Positions 1 through 7,265 of a stretch of 23,489 nucleotides of DNA are shown one piece after another (position 1 is the first letter of the stretch; each line of letters opens with the position of its first letter). The stretch lies in the NCBI GenBank assembly GCA_036273455.1, contig DASUHP010000128.1:1-23489 (forward strand), read 5' to 3'. A program made the position numbers and the translations under genes. The notes under the pieces are model-generated. The model did not search any database, was not told the DNA's origin, and saw nothing but the letters and a program-made list of their open reading frames with translations. The DNA comes from CAIYRG01 sp036273455. Lineage in GTDB: Bacteria > Pseudomonadota > Alphaproteobacteria > Micropepsales > Micropepsaceae.

Positions 1-1
1 T

Positions 2-847
2 CACCCCAATCCGTCGAAGCCGCATTTCGTGCCGCCTCCCGGCAGCGTCGATGCGCATTGCCATGTCTTTGGCCCGGCGAGCCGGTTTCCTTACTCGCCG
101 GGACGGAAATATACACCGGTCGACGCACCGAAAGAAAAACTCTTCCGGCTGCGCGATTTTCTCGGCTTCGACAAGAATGTCATTGTGCAGGCGAGCTGTC
201 ACGGTACGGACAATTCCGCGCTGCTCGATGCGCTGACGAATTCCAAAGGCAAAGCAAGGGGCGTCGCCGTTATCGGCGAAGATGTTACGGACGCGGAATT
301 GGCCCGTATGAATGACATCGGCGTCCGCGGGGTGAGGTTCAATTTTGTCAAGCGTCTGGTCGATTTCACGCCGCGCGATGTGCTCGAACGCATCGCCGCG
401 CGCATTGCGCCGCTCGGCTGGCATATCGTGGTCTATTTCGAGATGCCGGACCTGCCCGAACTTGAATCCTTCTTCACGTCGCTGCCGGCGAAAGTTGTGG
501 TCGATCACATGGGCCGGCCGAATGTAGAGAAGGGCGTGGACCATCCGGAATTCCGCCGTTATCTGCATTTGCTGGATGAACACGAAAACATCTGGAGCAA
601 AGTCTCTGGCCCGGAGCGGCTGACGGTGGCCGGCGCACCCTACGATGACGTGGTGCCGTTTGCACGCAGCCTGGTCGAGCGCTTCCCAGATCGTGTATTA
701 TGGGGCACCGATTGGCCGCATCCGAACATGCCGGTGGAAGCACCCGATGACGGCATTCTCGTTGACGTCATTCCGAAAATTGCCGCGAGTTCCGATTTGC
801 AGCGTAAGCTGCTGGTCGACAATCCCATGCGCTTGTACTGGAGCTAA
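2..847 (+). CDS. ligI: 2-pyrone-4,6-dicarboxylate lactonase (LigI), 5' end outside the window
   Basis: This amidohydrolase-superfamily enzyme hydrolyses 2-pyrone-4,6-dicarboxylate to oxalomesaconate in the protocatechuate 4,5-cleavage pathway, in the cytoplasm. The reading frame is open to the window edge and reads HPNPSKPHFVPPPG before the first conserved block, which resembles the N-terminus I recall for LigI, so the GTG at 29 is probably internal. Visible landmarks are DAHCH (nt 50-64, the HxH motif), VIVQASCHGTDN, RFNFVKRLVD, VVDHMGRPN and WGTDWPHPN (about nt 700-726, catalytic Asp), then a terminal NPMRLYW. Only about 10-20 residues are missing. ligA, ligB and ligC downstream carry the preceding steps of the same route, which supports the call. 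Confidence 0.93.
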   Translation, partial: HPNPSKPHFVPPPGSVDAHCHVFGPASRFPYSPGRKYTPVDAPKEKLFRLRDFLGFDKNVIVQASCHGTDNSALLDALTNSKGKARGVAVIGEDVTDAELARMNDIGVRGVRFNFVKRLVDFTPRDVLERIAARIAPLGWHIVVYFEMPDLPELESFFTSLPAKVVVDHMGRPNVEKGVDHPEFRRYLHLLDEHENIWSKVSGPERLTVAGAPYDDVVPFARSLVERFPDRVLWGTDWPHPNMPVEAPDDGILVDVIPKIAASSDLQRKLLVDNPMRLYWS

Positions 848-916
848 ACTTCTTTAAACTTGCGGCGAGAGCGGAAAACGCCGAGCATTTCGCGTCAGGA
901 ATCGACGGGGGTTGCG

Positions 917-1765
917 ATGCATCGTCGCCATGCTGTCTGCGCCGTGGTTGCGGGACTCTTTGTTGCGCCGCCGGCTCTCGCTCAGACGCTCCCGGCGCCA
1001 TCCCTGACTTTCCCGCAAATCGCCTCCGGCGAGGAATTCAGCTGGGGACTGTCGGGTGGTTTTGATTACGCAACCGGAAAACTCGGCGCGAACTGCGGTG
1101 TGCAAAATCTGTCGATCACCTGCACGCCTTCAGCCACGACCGTATTCGTTGTCCCTGTCACCGGGATGGTGCAAGTGGACCGTTTGCGGCTGGAGATGAC
1201 CGTGCCATGGGTCGACATCCAGGGTCCCGGCCGGTTTGCCGGCGTATTTGGTGTCCCCGTCGTTATCGCGCCGGCGAACAATCAGCCGGCTCATCGCTCC
1301 GGGATTGGCGATATTACGGTGGGTGCGGCTTTTGCCGTCATTCGTGAAGACGATTTCCTCCCGCGCGTCGAAATCGAAGGTGTGTCGAAACTTCCGACGG
1401 CCGCGGACGGATTGGGCACCGGGAAGACGGATTACGGCGCCCAGGTGAATCTGTTCAAAACCTTTTTTCCGGGCCTCACGACATTCGGGTCCCTGGGCTA
1501 TGAATGGATTGGCGAAATCAACACCGTTGCGCTGCACAGCGGCGCGCGGGCGACCGCCGGCGCAGAGTACAGATTCCTCTCGGTGACCGCCGGCGGGGTA
1601 TTTGATTACCGCCAAAACTCCTGGCAGGGCGCGCCCGATTACTTCGCCTTCGACCCCTATGCCCGGCTCGCCATCTTTCCCGGAATTTCCGTTGGGATTT
1701 ACGCGACGCTTGGGATGACTCGGTCGACGCCAAGCTCCGGATTCGGCTTTCGCGTATCGATTTAG
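917..1765 (+). CDS. outer-membrane MetA-pathway (phenol degradation) family protein, putative aromatic uptake channel
   Basis: This 282-aa protein starts MHRRHAVCAVVAGLFVAPPALAQ, a clear Sec signal peptide with cleavage after ALA. The rest alternates short amphipathic strands and glycine-rich turns and ends in an aromatic/hydrophobic strand (FGFRVSI), as expected of an outer-membrane beta-barrel. The blocks around VDIQGPGRFAGVFG and GIGDITVGAAF resemble the family named 'putative MetA-pathway of phenol degradation' (Pfam Phenol_MetA_deg). ATG 917 is chosen because it places the signal peptide at the N-terminus; the frame is open to a TTG at 860 and the ribosome site is weak (GGGGG at 907-911). 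It lies between ligI and ligA, so passage of aromatic acids through the outer membrane is a fair inference, but transport is not shown by sequence. Confidence 0.75.
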   Translation: MHRRHAVCAVVAGLFVAPPALAQTLPAPSLTFPQIASGEEFSWGLSGGFDYATGKLGANCGVQNLSITCTPSATTVFVVPVTGMVQVDRLRLEMTVPWVDIQGPGRFAGVFGVPVVIAPANNQPAHRSGIGDITVGAAFAVIREDDFLPRVEIEGVSKLPTAADGLGTGKTDYGAQVNLFKTFFPGLTTFGSLGYEWIGEINTVALHSGARATAGAEYRFLSVTAGGVFDYRQNSWQGAPDYFAFDPYARLAIFPGISVGIYATLGMTRSTPSSGFGFRVSI

Positions 1766-1837
1766 CTCCGGGAAACCATGCCGCCTTGCCAGCGCATCCC
1801 CGCTGGTTTAAGCGCCGTAATCGCTCTGCCCATAACC

Positions 1838-1844
1838 GAGGAGG
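1838..1844 (+). promoter_or_regulatory. ribosome binding site that fixes the ligA start
   Basis: GAGGAGG lies 10 bases before the GTG at 1855. It is the best Shine-Dalgarno match in the 1766-1855 gap and decides for this GTG over upstream in-frame codons, which would add a basic, non-conserved N-terminus. Confidence 0.75.
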
Positions 1845-1854
1845 CGCGAGCCGC

Positions 1855-2253
1855 GTGGCGCTACCGAAGGAATATGACGATCTGCCCGGTACGGTCGTGT
1901 TCGATGCCGACCAGGCGCGGGAGGGCTATCACCTGAACATGTTCTGCATGTCGCTGATGAAGGCGGAAAATCGCACCGCATTCAAAGCCGGCGAACGCGC
2001 CTATCTCGACCGCTGGCCCATGAGCGAACCCCAGAAACAGGCGATCCTCAAACGTGACTGGAATCGAATGCTCGAGCTCGGAGGAAACATCTATTTCACG
2101 GCGAAGCTCGCTGCGACCGATGGGCTATCGTTCCAGCAAATTGCCGCCATGATGACCGGTTCGACCCAGGAGGAATATGCCAGGATGATGTTGAATGGCG
2201 GCCGGCCGCCGCAAGGCAACCGCAGCAAGTCGGAGTGGAAAACCCGTGGCTAG
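1855..2253 (+). CDS. ligA: protocatechuate 4,5-dioxygenase alpha subunit (LigA)
   Basis: This is the small, non-iron subunit of the extradiol dioxygenase that opens protocatechuate between C4 and C5 to 4-carboxy-2-hydroxymuconate-6-semialdehyde (CHMS). From GTG 1855 it has 132 residues, close to the usual LigA length (about 139 in Sphingobium SYK-6). Family landmarks are LPGTVVF, REGYHLNMFCMSLMKAENR, AYLDRW, LGGNIYFTAKLAATDGLSFQQIAA and MTGSTQEEYARMMLNGG. In LigAB this subunit caps the active site of the beta subunit. The strong GAGGAGG at 1838-1844 supports the GTG start. Its last 8 bases overlap the start of ligB, which fits equimolar production of the two subunits by coupled translation. 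Confidence 0.95.
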   Translation: MALPKEYDDLPGTVVFDADQAREGYHLNMFCMSLMKAENRTAFKAGERAYLDRWPMSEPQKQAILKRDWNRMLELGGNIYFTAKLAATDGLSFQQIAAMMTGSTQEEYARMMLNGGRPPQGNRSKSEWKTRG

Positions 2254-3097
2254 GATTGTTGCCGGCGTGGCCTGTTCGCATATCCCGGCAATCGGCGCGG
2301 CCTGGGACAATGGCAAGGCGGAAGAACCCTATTGGCGGCCGGTATTCGGCGGCTTTGAGCAGTCCAAAAAATGGATCAGCGAAGTCAAGCCGGACGTCTG
2401 CATCGTCGTGTACAACGATCACGCATCCGCATTTTCGCTGGAGATCGTGCCCACATTCGCCATTGGCTGTGCGGCCGAGTTCCCGATTGCAGACGAAGGC
2501 TGGGGGCCGCGCCCCGTGCCGCCCGTGAAGGGGCACCCCGAACTCGCCTCACACATCGTGCAGTCCACGGTGCTGGACGAATTCGACATCACGATGGTCA
2601 ACAAAATGGAAGTCGATCACGGCCTGACCGTGCCGCTGTCGCTGATGTTCGGCCGCCCGCAGGAATGGCCGTGTCCGATCGTTCCGGTCTGCGTCAATGT
2701 CGTGGTCTATCCCGTGCCGACGGGCCATCGGTGCTACATGCTCGGCAAGGCGATCCGCAAAGCCGTCGAATCGTTCGACCGCGACCTGCGGGTCGTGATT
2801 TTTGGCACCGGCGGAATGTCACACCAGTTGCAGGGGCCACGCGCAGGGCTGATCAATCGCGAGTTCGACACGCGGTTCCTCGACAATCTGACGCGCGATC
2901 CCGCAGCGCTCATCCGCATCCCGCACATCGAATACTTGCGGGATGCAGGCTCTGAAGGCATAGAAATGGTGATGTGGCTGATCATGCGCGGGGCACTCGA
3001 TGACGACGTGCGGGAAGCCTATCGCTTCTATCATGTGCCGGCCTCCAACACTGCGCTTGGGCACATCATTCTGGAAAACAGCGCCGCCTTTAAGTAA
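2246..3097 (+). CDS. ligB: protocatechuate 4,5-dioxygenase beta (catalytic) subunit (LigB)
   Basis: This is the catalytic subunit of the class III (LigB-type) extradiol dioxygenase with non-haem Fe(II). From GTG 2246 it has 283 residues. The iron ligands expected by alignment to SYK-6 LigB are present: His12 in CSHIP, His59 in VYNDHASAF, and Glu240 in GSEGIEMVMW. The conserved catalytic His is at about 193 in TGGMSHQLQGPRAG. Other family blocks are FAIGCAAEFPIADEGWGPRPVP and VDHGLTVPLSLMFG. The GTG start, which overlaps the ligA stop by 8 bases, gives the family N-terminus MARIVAGVACSHIP; GGAG at 2232-2235 serves as ribosome site. The substrate could extend to related catechols such as gallate, but the close match and adjacent ligA, ligC and ligI favour protocatechuate. 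Confidence 0.96.
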   Translation: MARIVAGVACSHIPAIGAAWDNGKAEEPYWRPVFGGFEQSKKWISEVKPDVCIVVYNDHASAFSLEIVPTFAIGCAAEFPIADEGWGPRPVPPVKGHPELASHIVQSTVLDEFDITMVNKMEVDHGLTVPLSLMFGRPQEWPCPIVPVCVNVVVYPVPTGHRCYMLGKAIRKAVESFDRDLRVVIFGTGGMSHQLQGPRAGLINREFDTRFLDNLTRDPAALIRIPHIEYLRDAGSEGIEMVMWLIMRGALDDDVREAYRFYHVPASNTALGHIILENSAAFK

Positions 3098-3109
3098 CGG
3101 AACAAGGTC

Positions 3110-4066
3110 ATGAAGATATGCGTAGCCGGGCAGGGTGCATTCGGTCAAAAGCATCTGGATGCTTTGAAGCGGATACAGCGCGTCGAAGTCGTGTCGCTGA
3201 TTGGCGGCAATCCGGCAGGTACGCAGGAAGTCGCAAAGAAATATGGCATCTCGCATTGGGGTCATGATCTTGCCGAAGGTATCGCGCGCTCCGATGCGGT
3301 GATCCTCGCCACGCCAACCCAGATGCACCGCGCGCAGGGCGAACAGGTGATGCGCGCAGGAAAGCACGTGTTGATCGAAATCCCGATCGCCGACAATGTC
3401 GAAGATTCGCAGGCTCTAGCGAAAATCGCGCGTGAAACCGGGGTTGTTGCTATGGCCGGCCATGTGCGCCGGTTCAATCCCAGCCACCAATGGGTGCATC
3501 GCCGGATCGGAAAAGGCGAACTGAAGATCCAGCAGATGGATGTGCAGACCTATTTCTTCCGCCGCACCAACATGAACGCGGCGGGAAAAGCGCGAAGCTG
3601 GACCGATCACCTGTTATGGCATCATGCCTGCCATACGGTCGATCTCTTCCACTATCAGACGGGCGAAACCACTTCCGACTGTTATGCCGTTCAGGGTCCG
3701 CGCCATCCTGCGCTCGGCATCGCTTTGGATATGGGAATCCTGCTCAAGACTCCGTCGGGCGCGATCTGCACTTTGTCGCTCTCGTTCAACAATGACGGAC
3801 CGCTCGGGTCCTTCTTCCGTTACATCTGCGACAACGGCACCTATCAGGCCTATTACGACGACCTCGCGGACGGCAAAAAGAACCCGATTGACCTGAGCAA
3901 GGTTGACGTCTCGATGGACGGAATTGAACTGGAAGACCGCGAATTCATCGCGGCGATTCAGGAAAAGCGCGAACCCAACAGTTCGCTGTCGCAGGTTCTG
4001 CCCTGCATGGAAATCCTCGGCCGCCTCGAACGCATTATCGACCCGAAACGCCAATCCGTCGTCTGA
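3110..4066 (+). CDS. ligC: 4-carboxy-2-hydroxymuconate-6-semialdehyde dehydrogenase (LigC)
   Basis: This Gfo/Idh/MocA-family oxidoreductase takes the ring-cleavage product CHMS, in its hemiacetal form, and oxidises it with NAD(P)+ to 2-pyrone-4,6-dicarboxylate, the substrate of LigI. The 318-aa protein has the N-terminal Rossmann motif GQGAFG (7-12), then ATPTQMH (about 67-73) and KHVLIEIPIADN (about 85-96, where many relatives have EKP). Its C-terminal domain carries RRFNPSHQWVH, MDVQTYFFRR, SWTDHLLWHHACHTVDLFHYQ, SLSFNNDGPLGSFFRYICDNGT and LEDREFIAAI, all characteristic of LigC. It starts 12 bases after the ligB stop, with a purine-rich GGAACAAGG just upstream of ATG 3110. Confidence 0.94.
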   Translation: MKICVAGQGAFGQKHLDALKRIQRVEVVSLIGGNPAGTQEVAKKYGISHWGHDLAEGIARSDAVILATPTQMHRAQGEQVMRAGKHVLIEIPIADNVEDSQALAKIARETGVVAMAGHVRRFNPSHQWVHRRIGKGELKIQQMDVQTYFFRRTNMNAAGKARSWTDHLLWHHACHTVDLFHYQTGETTSDCYAVQGPRHPALGIALDMGILLKTPSGAICTLSLSFNNDGPLGSFFRYICDNGTYQAYYDDLADGKKNPIDLSKVDVSMDGIELEDREFIAAIQEKREPNSSLSQVLPCMEILGRLERIIDPKRQSVV

Positions 4067-4068
4067 GT

Positions 4069-4124
4069 CCTCTCCCCCTTGCGGGAAGGCACGCACTTTG
4101 CGCTTTGCAAAGTGCGTGTGGGGT
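4069..4124. repeat. palindromic hairpin, REP-like intergenic element
   Basis: In the 78-base gap between ligC and the reductase gene, bases 4090-4101 and 4107-4118 form a perfect 12-bp stem (arm CACGCACTTTGC) around the 5-base loop GCTTT. CCCC at 4075-4078 can pair with GGGG at 4120-4123 as an outer stem. No run of T follows on either strand, so it does not look like an intrinsic terminator. The form (pyrimidine-rich flank, 'CTTGCGGGAAGG', then a long palindrome) is like dispersed palindromic repeats of alphaproteobacteria. Only one copy is in this window, so calling it a repeat is inference. Confidence 0.6.
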
Positions 4125-4144
4125 AACGCCGAAAGGTCCAAATC

Positions 4145-5122
4145 TTGCAAACGCGAAAACTCGGCCGGTTTGACGTTTCCGCCATTGGTCTTGGCTGCAT
4201 GAGCTTGAGCCACGCTTACGGCACGCCTCCCGAACCTGCTGCCGCTGCTGATGTGCTGCTGAAAGCGCTCGATCACGGCTACAATTTTTTTGATACCGCC
4301 TCGCTCTATGGCCTGGGCGCCAACGAGACTCTGCTCGGCAATACCCTCAAGCGCCGCCGCGGCGAATTCGTGCTCGCCAGCAAATGCGGGATGTTGCGGC
4401 CGCGCGAGCCTGACAGCCGGCCGGAAGTGCTGAAGCAAACCTGCGACGACAGTCTGCGGCGTCTGCAGACGGATGTGATAGACCTGTATTACCTCCATCG
4501 CTGGGACAAGCGCGTTCCCCTCGAGGACTGCATCGGCGCCCTGGCAGACCTGGTGAAACAGGGAAAAATCCGCACGATTGGACTGTCGGAAGTGTCCGCC
4601 GTGACGCTCCGCAAGGCCCATGCGGTACATCCGGTTGCTGCGGTGCAGAGCGAATATTCCTTGTGGACGCGAAATCCGGAAATCGCCGTGCTCGACGCCT
4701 GCCGCGACCTGGGTACGACTTTCGTCGCCTTCAGCCCGCTGGCGCGCGGCTTTCTCACCGGTGACCTGCGCGACATGTCGGGCCTGCCGCCCAGGGACAT
4801 TCGCCATGCCATGCCGCGTTTCCAGGGCGAAAACTTCACCCGCAATCTCAGGCTGCTGGACGGGTTTTTGGCGCTGGCGCGTGAAAATGATTGCAGCATG
4901 GGGCAATTGGCATTGGCCTGGCTGCTGGCAAAGGCGCCCCATATCGTCCCTATTCCGGGAACCACGCGTCTCGATCATCTCGCCGAGAACGCCGCCGCGG
5001 CCGATGTGCGGCTCATCCCCGGTGCCATCGGGCGCATGGAAGCGCTGATTAACACGAAAACCGTCAGCGGCCCGCGCTACAACGCCACCACGCTGCCGGA
5101 GATCGACACTGAAGGCGACTGA
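4145..5122 (+). CDS. aldo/keto reductase, substrate unknown
   Basis: This 325-aa cytoplasmic NADPH-dependent aldo/keto reductase has the complete catalytic tetrad: Asp50 and Tyr55 in FFDTASLYG, Lys80 in VLASKCG, and His118 in YYLHRWD. Other family marks are the N-terminal LGRFDVSAIGLGCMSLS, KIRTIGLSEVS (about 141-151), FSPLARGFLTGDL, and the C-terminal cofactor segment VPIPGTTRLDHLAENAAA. It resembles the YakC/AKR13-like group by eye. The start is TTG 4145 with AAAGG at 4132-4136 eight bases before; MQTRKLGRF is a typical family N-terminus. It follows the palindrome after ligC and is one base from the M20 gene, so it is probably in the same transcription unit. A role in aromatic catabolism, for example aldehyde reduction, is only inferred from position. 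Confidence 0.88.
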   Translation: MQTRKLGRFDVSAIGLGCMSLSHAYGTPPEPAAAADVLLKALDHGYNFFDTASLYGLGANETLLGNTLKRRRGEFVLASKCGMLRPREPDSRPEVLKQTCDDSLRRLQTDVIDLYYLHRWDKRVPLEDCIGALADLVKQGKIRTIGLSEVSAVTLRKAHAVHPVAAVQSEYSLWTRNPEIAVLDACRDLGTTFVAFSPLARGFLTGDLRDMSGLPPRDIRHAMPRFQGENFTRNLRLLDGFLALARENDCSMGQLALAWLLAKAPHIVPIPGTTRLDHLAENAAAADVRLIPGAIGRMEALINTKTVSGPRYNATTLPEIDTEGD

Positions 5123-5123
5123 C

Positions 5124-6539
5124 ATGGATGCTCAGAGGCTGAAGCGCTTCGTCGGGCAGATATGGGACGATGCCGTTGTCCCGTCGCTCGTCGAATATAT
5201 CCGCATACCGAACAAATCGCCCTCCTTCGACCGCGATTGGGTGGCGCATGGCTATATGGATTCCGCGGTTGCGCTGATGGAACACTGGGCACGGCAGCGG
5301 ATGGCGGTGATTCCGGGCGCGTCGGTCGAAGTGGTGCGGCTGGAAAACCGCACGCCTGTAATCCTCATCGAAATTCCCGGCGAGGGTAACGAGCCGGTGT
5401 TGCTGTATGGCCATCTCGACAAGCAGCCGGAATTCACCGGTTGGGCGGAAGGACTGGGTCCCTGGACCCCGGTGATCCGCGGCGAAAATCTGTATGGGCG
5501 CGGTGGCGCCGATGACGGCTACGCGATGTATGGCGCTCTGTCGGCCATCCTTGCGCTGCACGACCAGAAAATTCCACATGCCCGTTGCGTGGTCCTGATC
5601 GAAGCTTGTGAAGAATCCGGCAGCTATGACCTTCCCCATTATGTTGACCACCTTGCAGCCCGCATCGGTCAGCCGGGCTTGGTCGTGTGCCTCGATTCCG
5701 GCTGCGGTGATTACGAGCGGCTGTGGCTGACGACGTCGTTGCGCGGCCTGGCCAATGCGGCACTGACCGTCCGCGTGCTGACGGAAGGCGTCCATTCCGG
5801 TGACGCATCCGGCATTGTGCCGTCGAGCTTCCGGATCTTGCGGCAATTGCTGTCGCGCCTCGAAGATGAGCGCACCGGCGAGATTCTCCCGCGCGGCTTC
5901 TACGTCGATATTCCGCCGGCGCGCATCGCCCAGGCGAAAGCGGCGGGCGCGATCCTGAAGTCCGCCGTTTATGACAAGTTTCCCCTTGCCGGCGGCACGC
6001 GCCCGATGGCCACCGATCCCGCCGAACTCATCCTCAACCGCACCTGGCGTCCGCAGCTCGCGATCATCGGGATTGAAGGTTTGCCCGCGCCGCAGAATGC
6101 GGGGAACGTGCTGCTGCCGTCGACAGCGGTGAGTATCTCACTGCGCCTGCCGCCGACGCTCTCCGGCAACACTATGGGACTGTTGAAGCAAGTGCTGACC
6201 GAGAGCCCGCCCGATGGCGCGGAAGTGACTTTGAAGGCCTCGCCCTTCATCAGCCCCGGTTGGAACGCACCGGAACTCGCACCGTGGCTGGAAAAGACCA
6301 TGAAAGACGCAGGCTTGGCGGCGTTCGGGCGCGAACCCGCCTATATGGGCGAGGGCGGCAGCATCCCCTTCATGGGCATGCTGGGCGAGAAATTCCCCCG
6401 GACGCAGTTCGTGATTACCGGAGTTCTCGGGCCACATTCCAACGCCCACGGCCCCAACGAATTCCTCCACATTCCTACCGGCAAGCGGGTAAGCGAAACC
6501 ATCGCCCATGTCCTCGCCGGGCATTTGGGCCATTCCTGA
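5124..6539 (+). CDS. M20-family metallopeptidase / amidohydrolase
   Basis: This 471-aa zinc hydrolase of peptidase family M20 has all expected metal and catalytic positions: His97 and Asp99 in LLYGHLDKQP, Asp130 in YGRGGADDG, the Glu163-Glu164 pair in EACEESGS, Asp191 in CLDSGCGD, and the C-terminal His442 in SNAHGPNEF. A dimerisation-type insert begins near TSLRGLANAALTVRV (about 210). The length and YGHLDKQP pattern fit the dipeptidase/CNDP-like branch, but substrates of this family range from dipeptides to N-acyl amino acids. No signal peptide is visible, so it is cytoplasmic. ATG 5124 starts one base after the upstream stop and has GAAGG at 5111-5115. The location at the end of a lig operon could mean release of aromatic acids from amide conjugates; this is speculation. 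Confidence 0.88.
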   Translation: MDAQRLKRFVGQIWDDAVVPSLVEYIRIPNKSPSFDRDWVAHGYMDSAVALMEHWARQRMAVIPGASVEVVRLENRTPVILIEIPGEGNEPVLLYGHLDKQPEFTGWAEGLGPWTPVIRGENLYGRGGADDGYAMYGALSAILALHDQKIPHARCVVLIEACEESGSYDLPHYVDHLAARIGQPGLVVCLDSGCGDYERLWLTTSLRGLANAALTVRVLTEGVHSGDASGIVPSSFRILRQLLSRLEDERTGEILPRGFYVDIPPARIAQAKAAGAILKSAVYDKFPLAGGTRPMATDPAELILNRTWRPQLAIIGIEGLPAPQNAGNVLLPSTAVSISLRLPPTLSGNTMGLLKQVLTESPPDGAEVTLKASPFISPGWNAPELAPWLEKTMKDAGLAAFGREPAYMGEGGSIPFMGMLGEKFPRTQFVITGVLGPHSNAHGPNEFLHIPTGKRVSETIAHVLAGHLGHS

Positions 6540-6568
6540 AAAAAAGCGGCGCCCGCAGGCGCCGCTTT
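6540..6568. terminator. intrinsic terminator between convergent genes
   Basis: A perfect 11-bp stem (6543-6553 with 6558-6568; arm AAAGCGGCGCC) closes a 4-base loop, CGCA. On the minus strand it is followed by seven T, giving a canonical terminator for the gene at 6590-7210. On the plus strand only TTT follows, so it is weaker for the M20 gene but well placed, directly after its stop at 6539. Confidence 0.85.
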
Positions 6569-6589
6569 CATGAACATTGCCGTCGAGAT

Positions 6590-7210
6590 TTACGGCATCA
6601 CCGTCACCCGGTTCACGATTTCGCCCTGGGCATTGCGAACGCCCTGAACGCGCACGTGCTCGCCGGCCTTGACGATATTGCTTTCCGCGTCGGTGAACTT
6701 GAACACCGGGACGTTCGGATCGAGAACGAGATCGGATTCACCGCCGGGATAGGTCTCGCCCTTCCCGCCGATTTTGCTCGGGCCGAACTTCACGCGCATG
6801 ACGTTGCTGCCATTCACGATCGCAGTGCCGGTTACGGTCGCATTCGTCATGGTCTGACTGCGTTCGTCATTCATGGGCCTCTGACCGTCGCCAAGTCCGC
6901 GCATGCCTTCGGAAAAGATGCGCAGTTCGGTCGAGTGCAGCTTGCCATCAGCTTTGCGGACTGCGGCGGACGCTACGAAATCATTGGTCTTGATGTCCGA
7001 CAGCCTTGCCTTCTCCTGCCGAATGTACAGGACTTTCGGCGCAATTTTGAAGGTTTGGGCTTCCCCGCCTTTGTCATCCTTAACCTGGATTGTGGTGCCG
7101 TCGAACTTGTCGACGGTGCCGCGCAAATCGATGGCATTATTGCCTTGCGCCATCGCCGGAACGGCGAGGAGCGCGATAAAACTTCCAAGCAGAAGAGTTC
7201 TGGATCGCAT
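6590..7210 (-). CDS. exported DUF5666-like protein with two OB-like repeats, function unknown
   Basis: From ATG 7210 this protein has 206 residues and begins MRSRTLLLGSFIALLAVPAMAQ, a clear Sec signal peptide. AAGGA at 7219-7223, eight bases upstream, supports this start over an upstream in-frame codon at 7312. The mature part seems to hold two related beta-rich modules. The first (about 27-105) starts IDLRGTVDKFDGTTIQVKD and ends VRKADGKLHSTELRIF. The second (about 128-206) starts NATVTGTAIVNGSNVMRVKF and ends VRNAQGEIVNRVTVMP. This pattern resembles DUF5666-type periplasmic proteins, but I do not recognise a specific function. A good terminator lies just downstream and the gene is divergent from the exported protein at 7380. 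Confidence 0.75.
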   Translation of the reverse strand: MRSRTLLLGSFIALLAVPAMAQGNNAIDLRGTVDKFDGTTIQVKDDKGGEAQTFKIAPKVLYIRQEKARLSDIKTNDFVASAAVRKADGKLHSTELRIFSEGMRGLGDGQRPMNDERSQTMTNATVTGTAIVNGSNVMRVKFGPSKIGGKGETYPGGESDLVLDPNVPVFKFTDAESNIVKAGEHVRVQGVRNAQGEIVNRVTVMP

Positions 7211-7244
7211 CGGGTTTGTCCTTGAGGTTCCGGGGCGCCTGCTT

Positions 7245-7265
7245 TCATTACGGCGCCGGTAATGA
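7245..7265. promoter_or_regulatory. operator-like inverted repeat between divergent genes
   Basis: TCATTAC (7245-7251) and GTAATGA (7259-7265) are perfect 7-bp inverted arms separated by 7 bases containing GGCGCC. The near-palindrome TGAGAATTATCA (7263-7274, one mismatched pair) overlaps its right end. The site is 35 bases before the start of the minus gene and 115 before the plus gene, a usual place for a shared regulator to bind. No regulator gene is nearby and I could not assign clear -35/-10 boxes. Confidence 0.45.

Noticed and set aside
1786..1854. N-terminal extension of LigA by 23 residues.
   Set aside because: The extension is basic and unlike the family, and GAGGAGG before GTG 1855 marks the start.
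4090..4118. The hairpin after ligC as a transcription terminator.
   Set aside because: No T-run follows the stem on either strand.
3614..5125. A 503-codon open frame on the minus strand opposite ligC and the aldo/keto reductase gene.
   Set aside because: Both plus-strand genes are clear enzymes with intact motifs; the antisense frame has no recognisable domain and is an expected side effect of GC-rich codon use.
6260..7225. A 321-codon plus-strand frame running through the end of the M20 gene, the hairpin and the 6590-7210 gene.
   Set aside because: It crosses a strong terminator and overlaps two better-supported genes in other frames.
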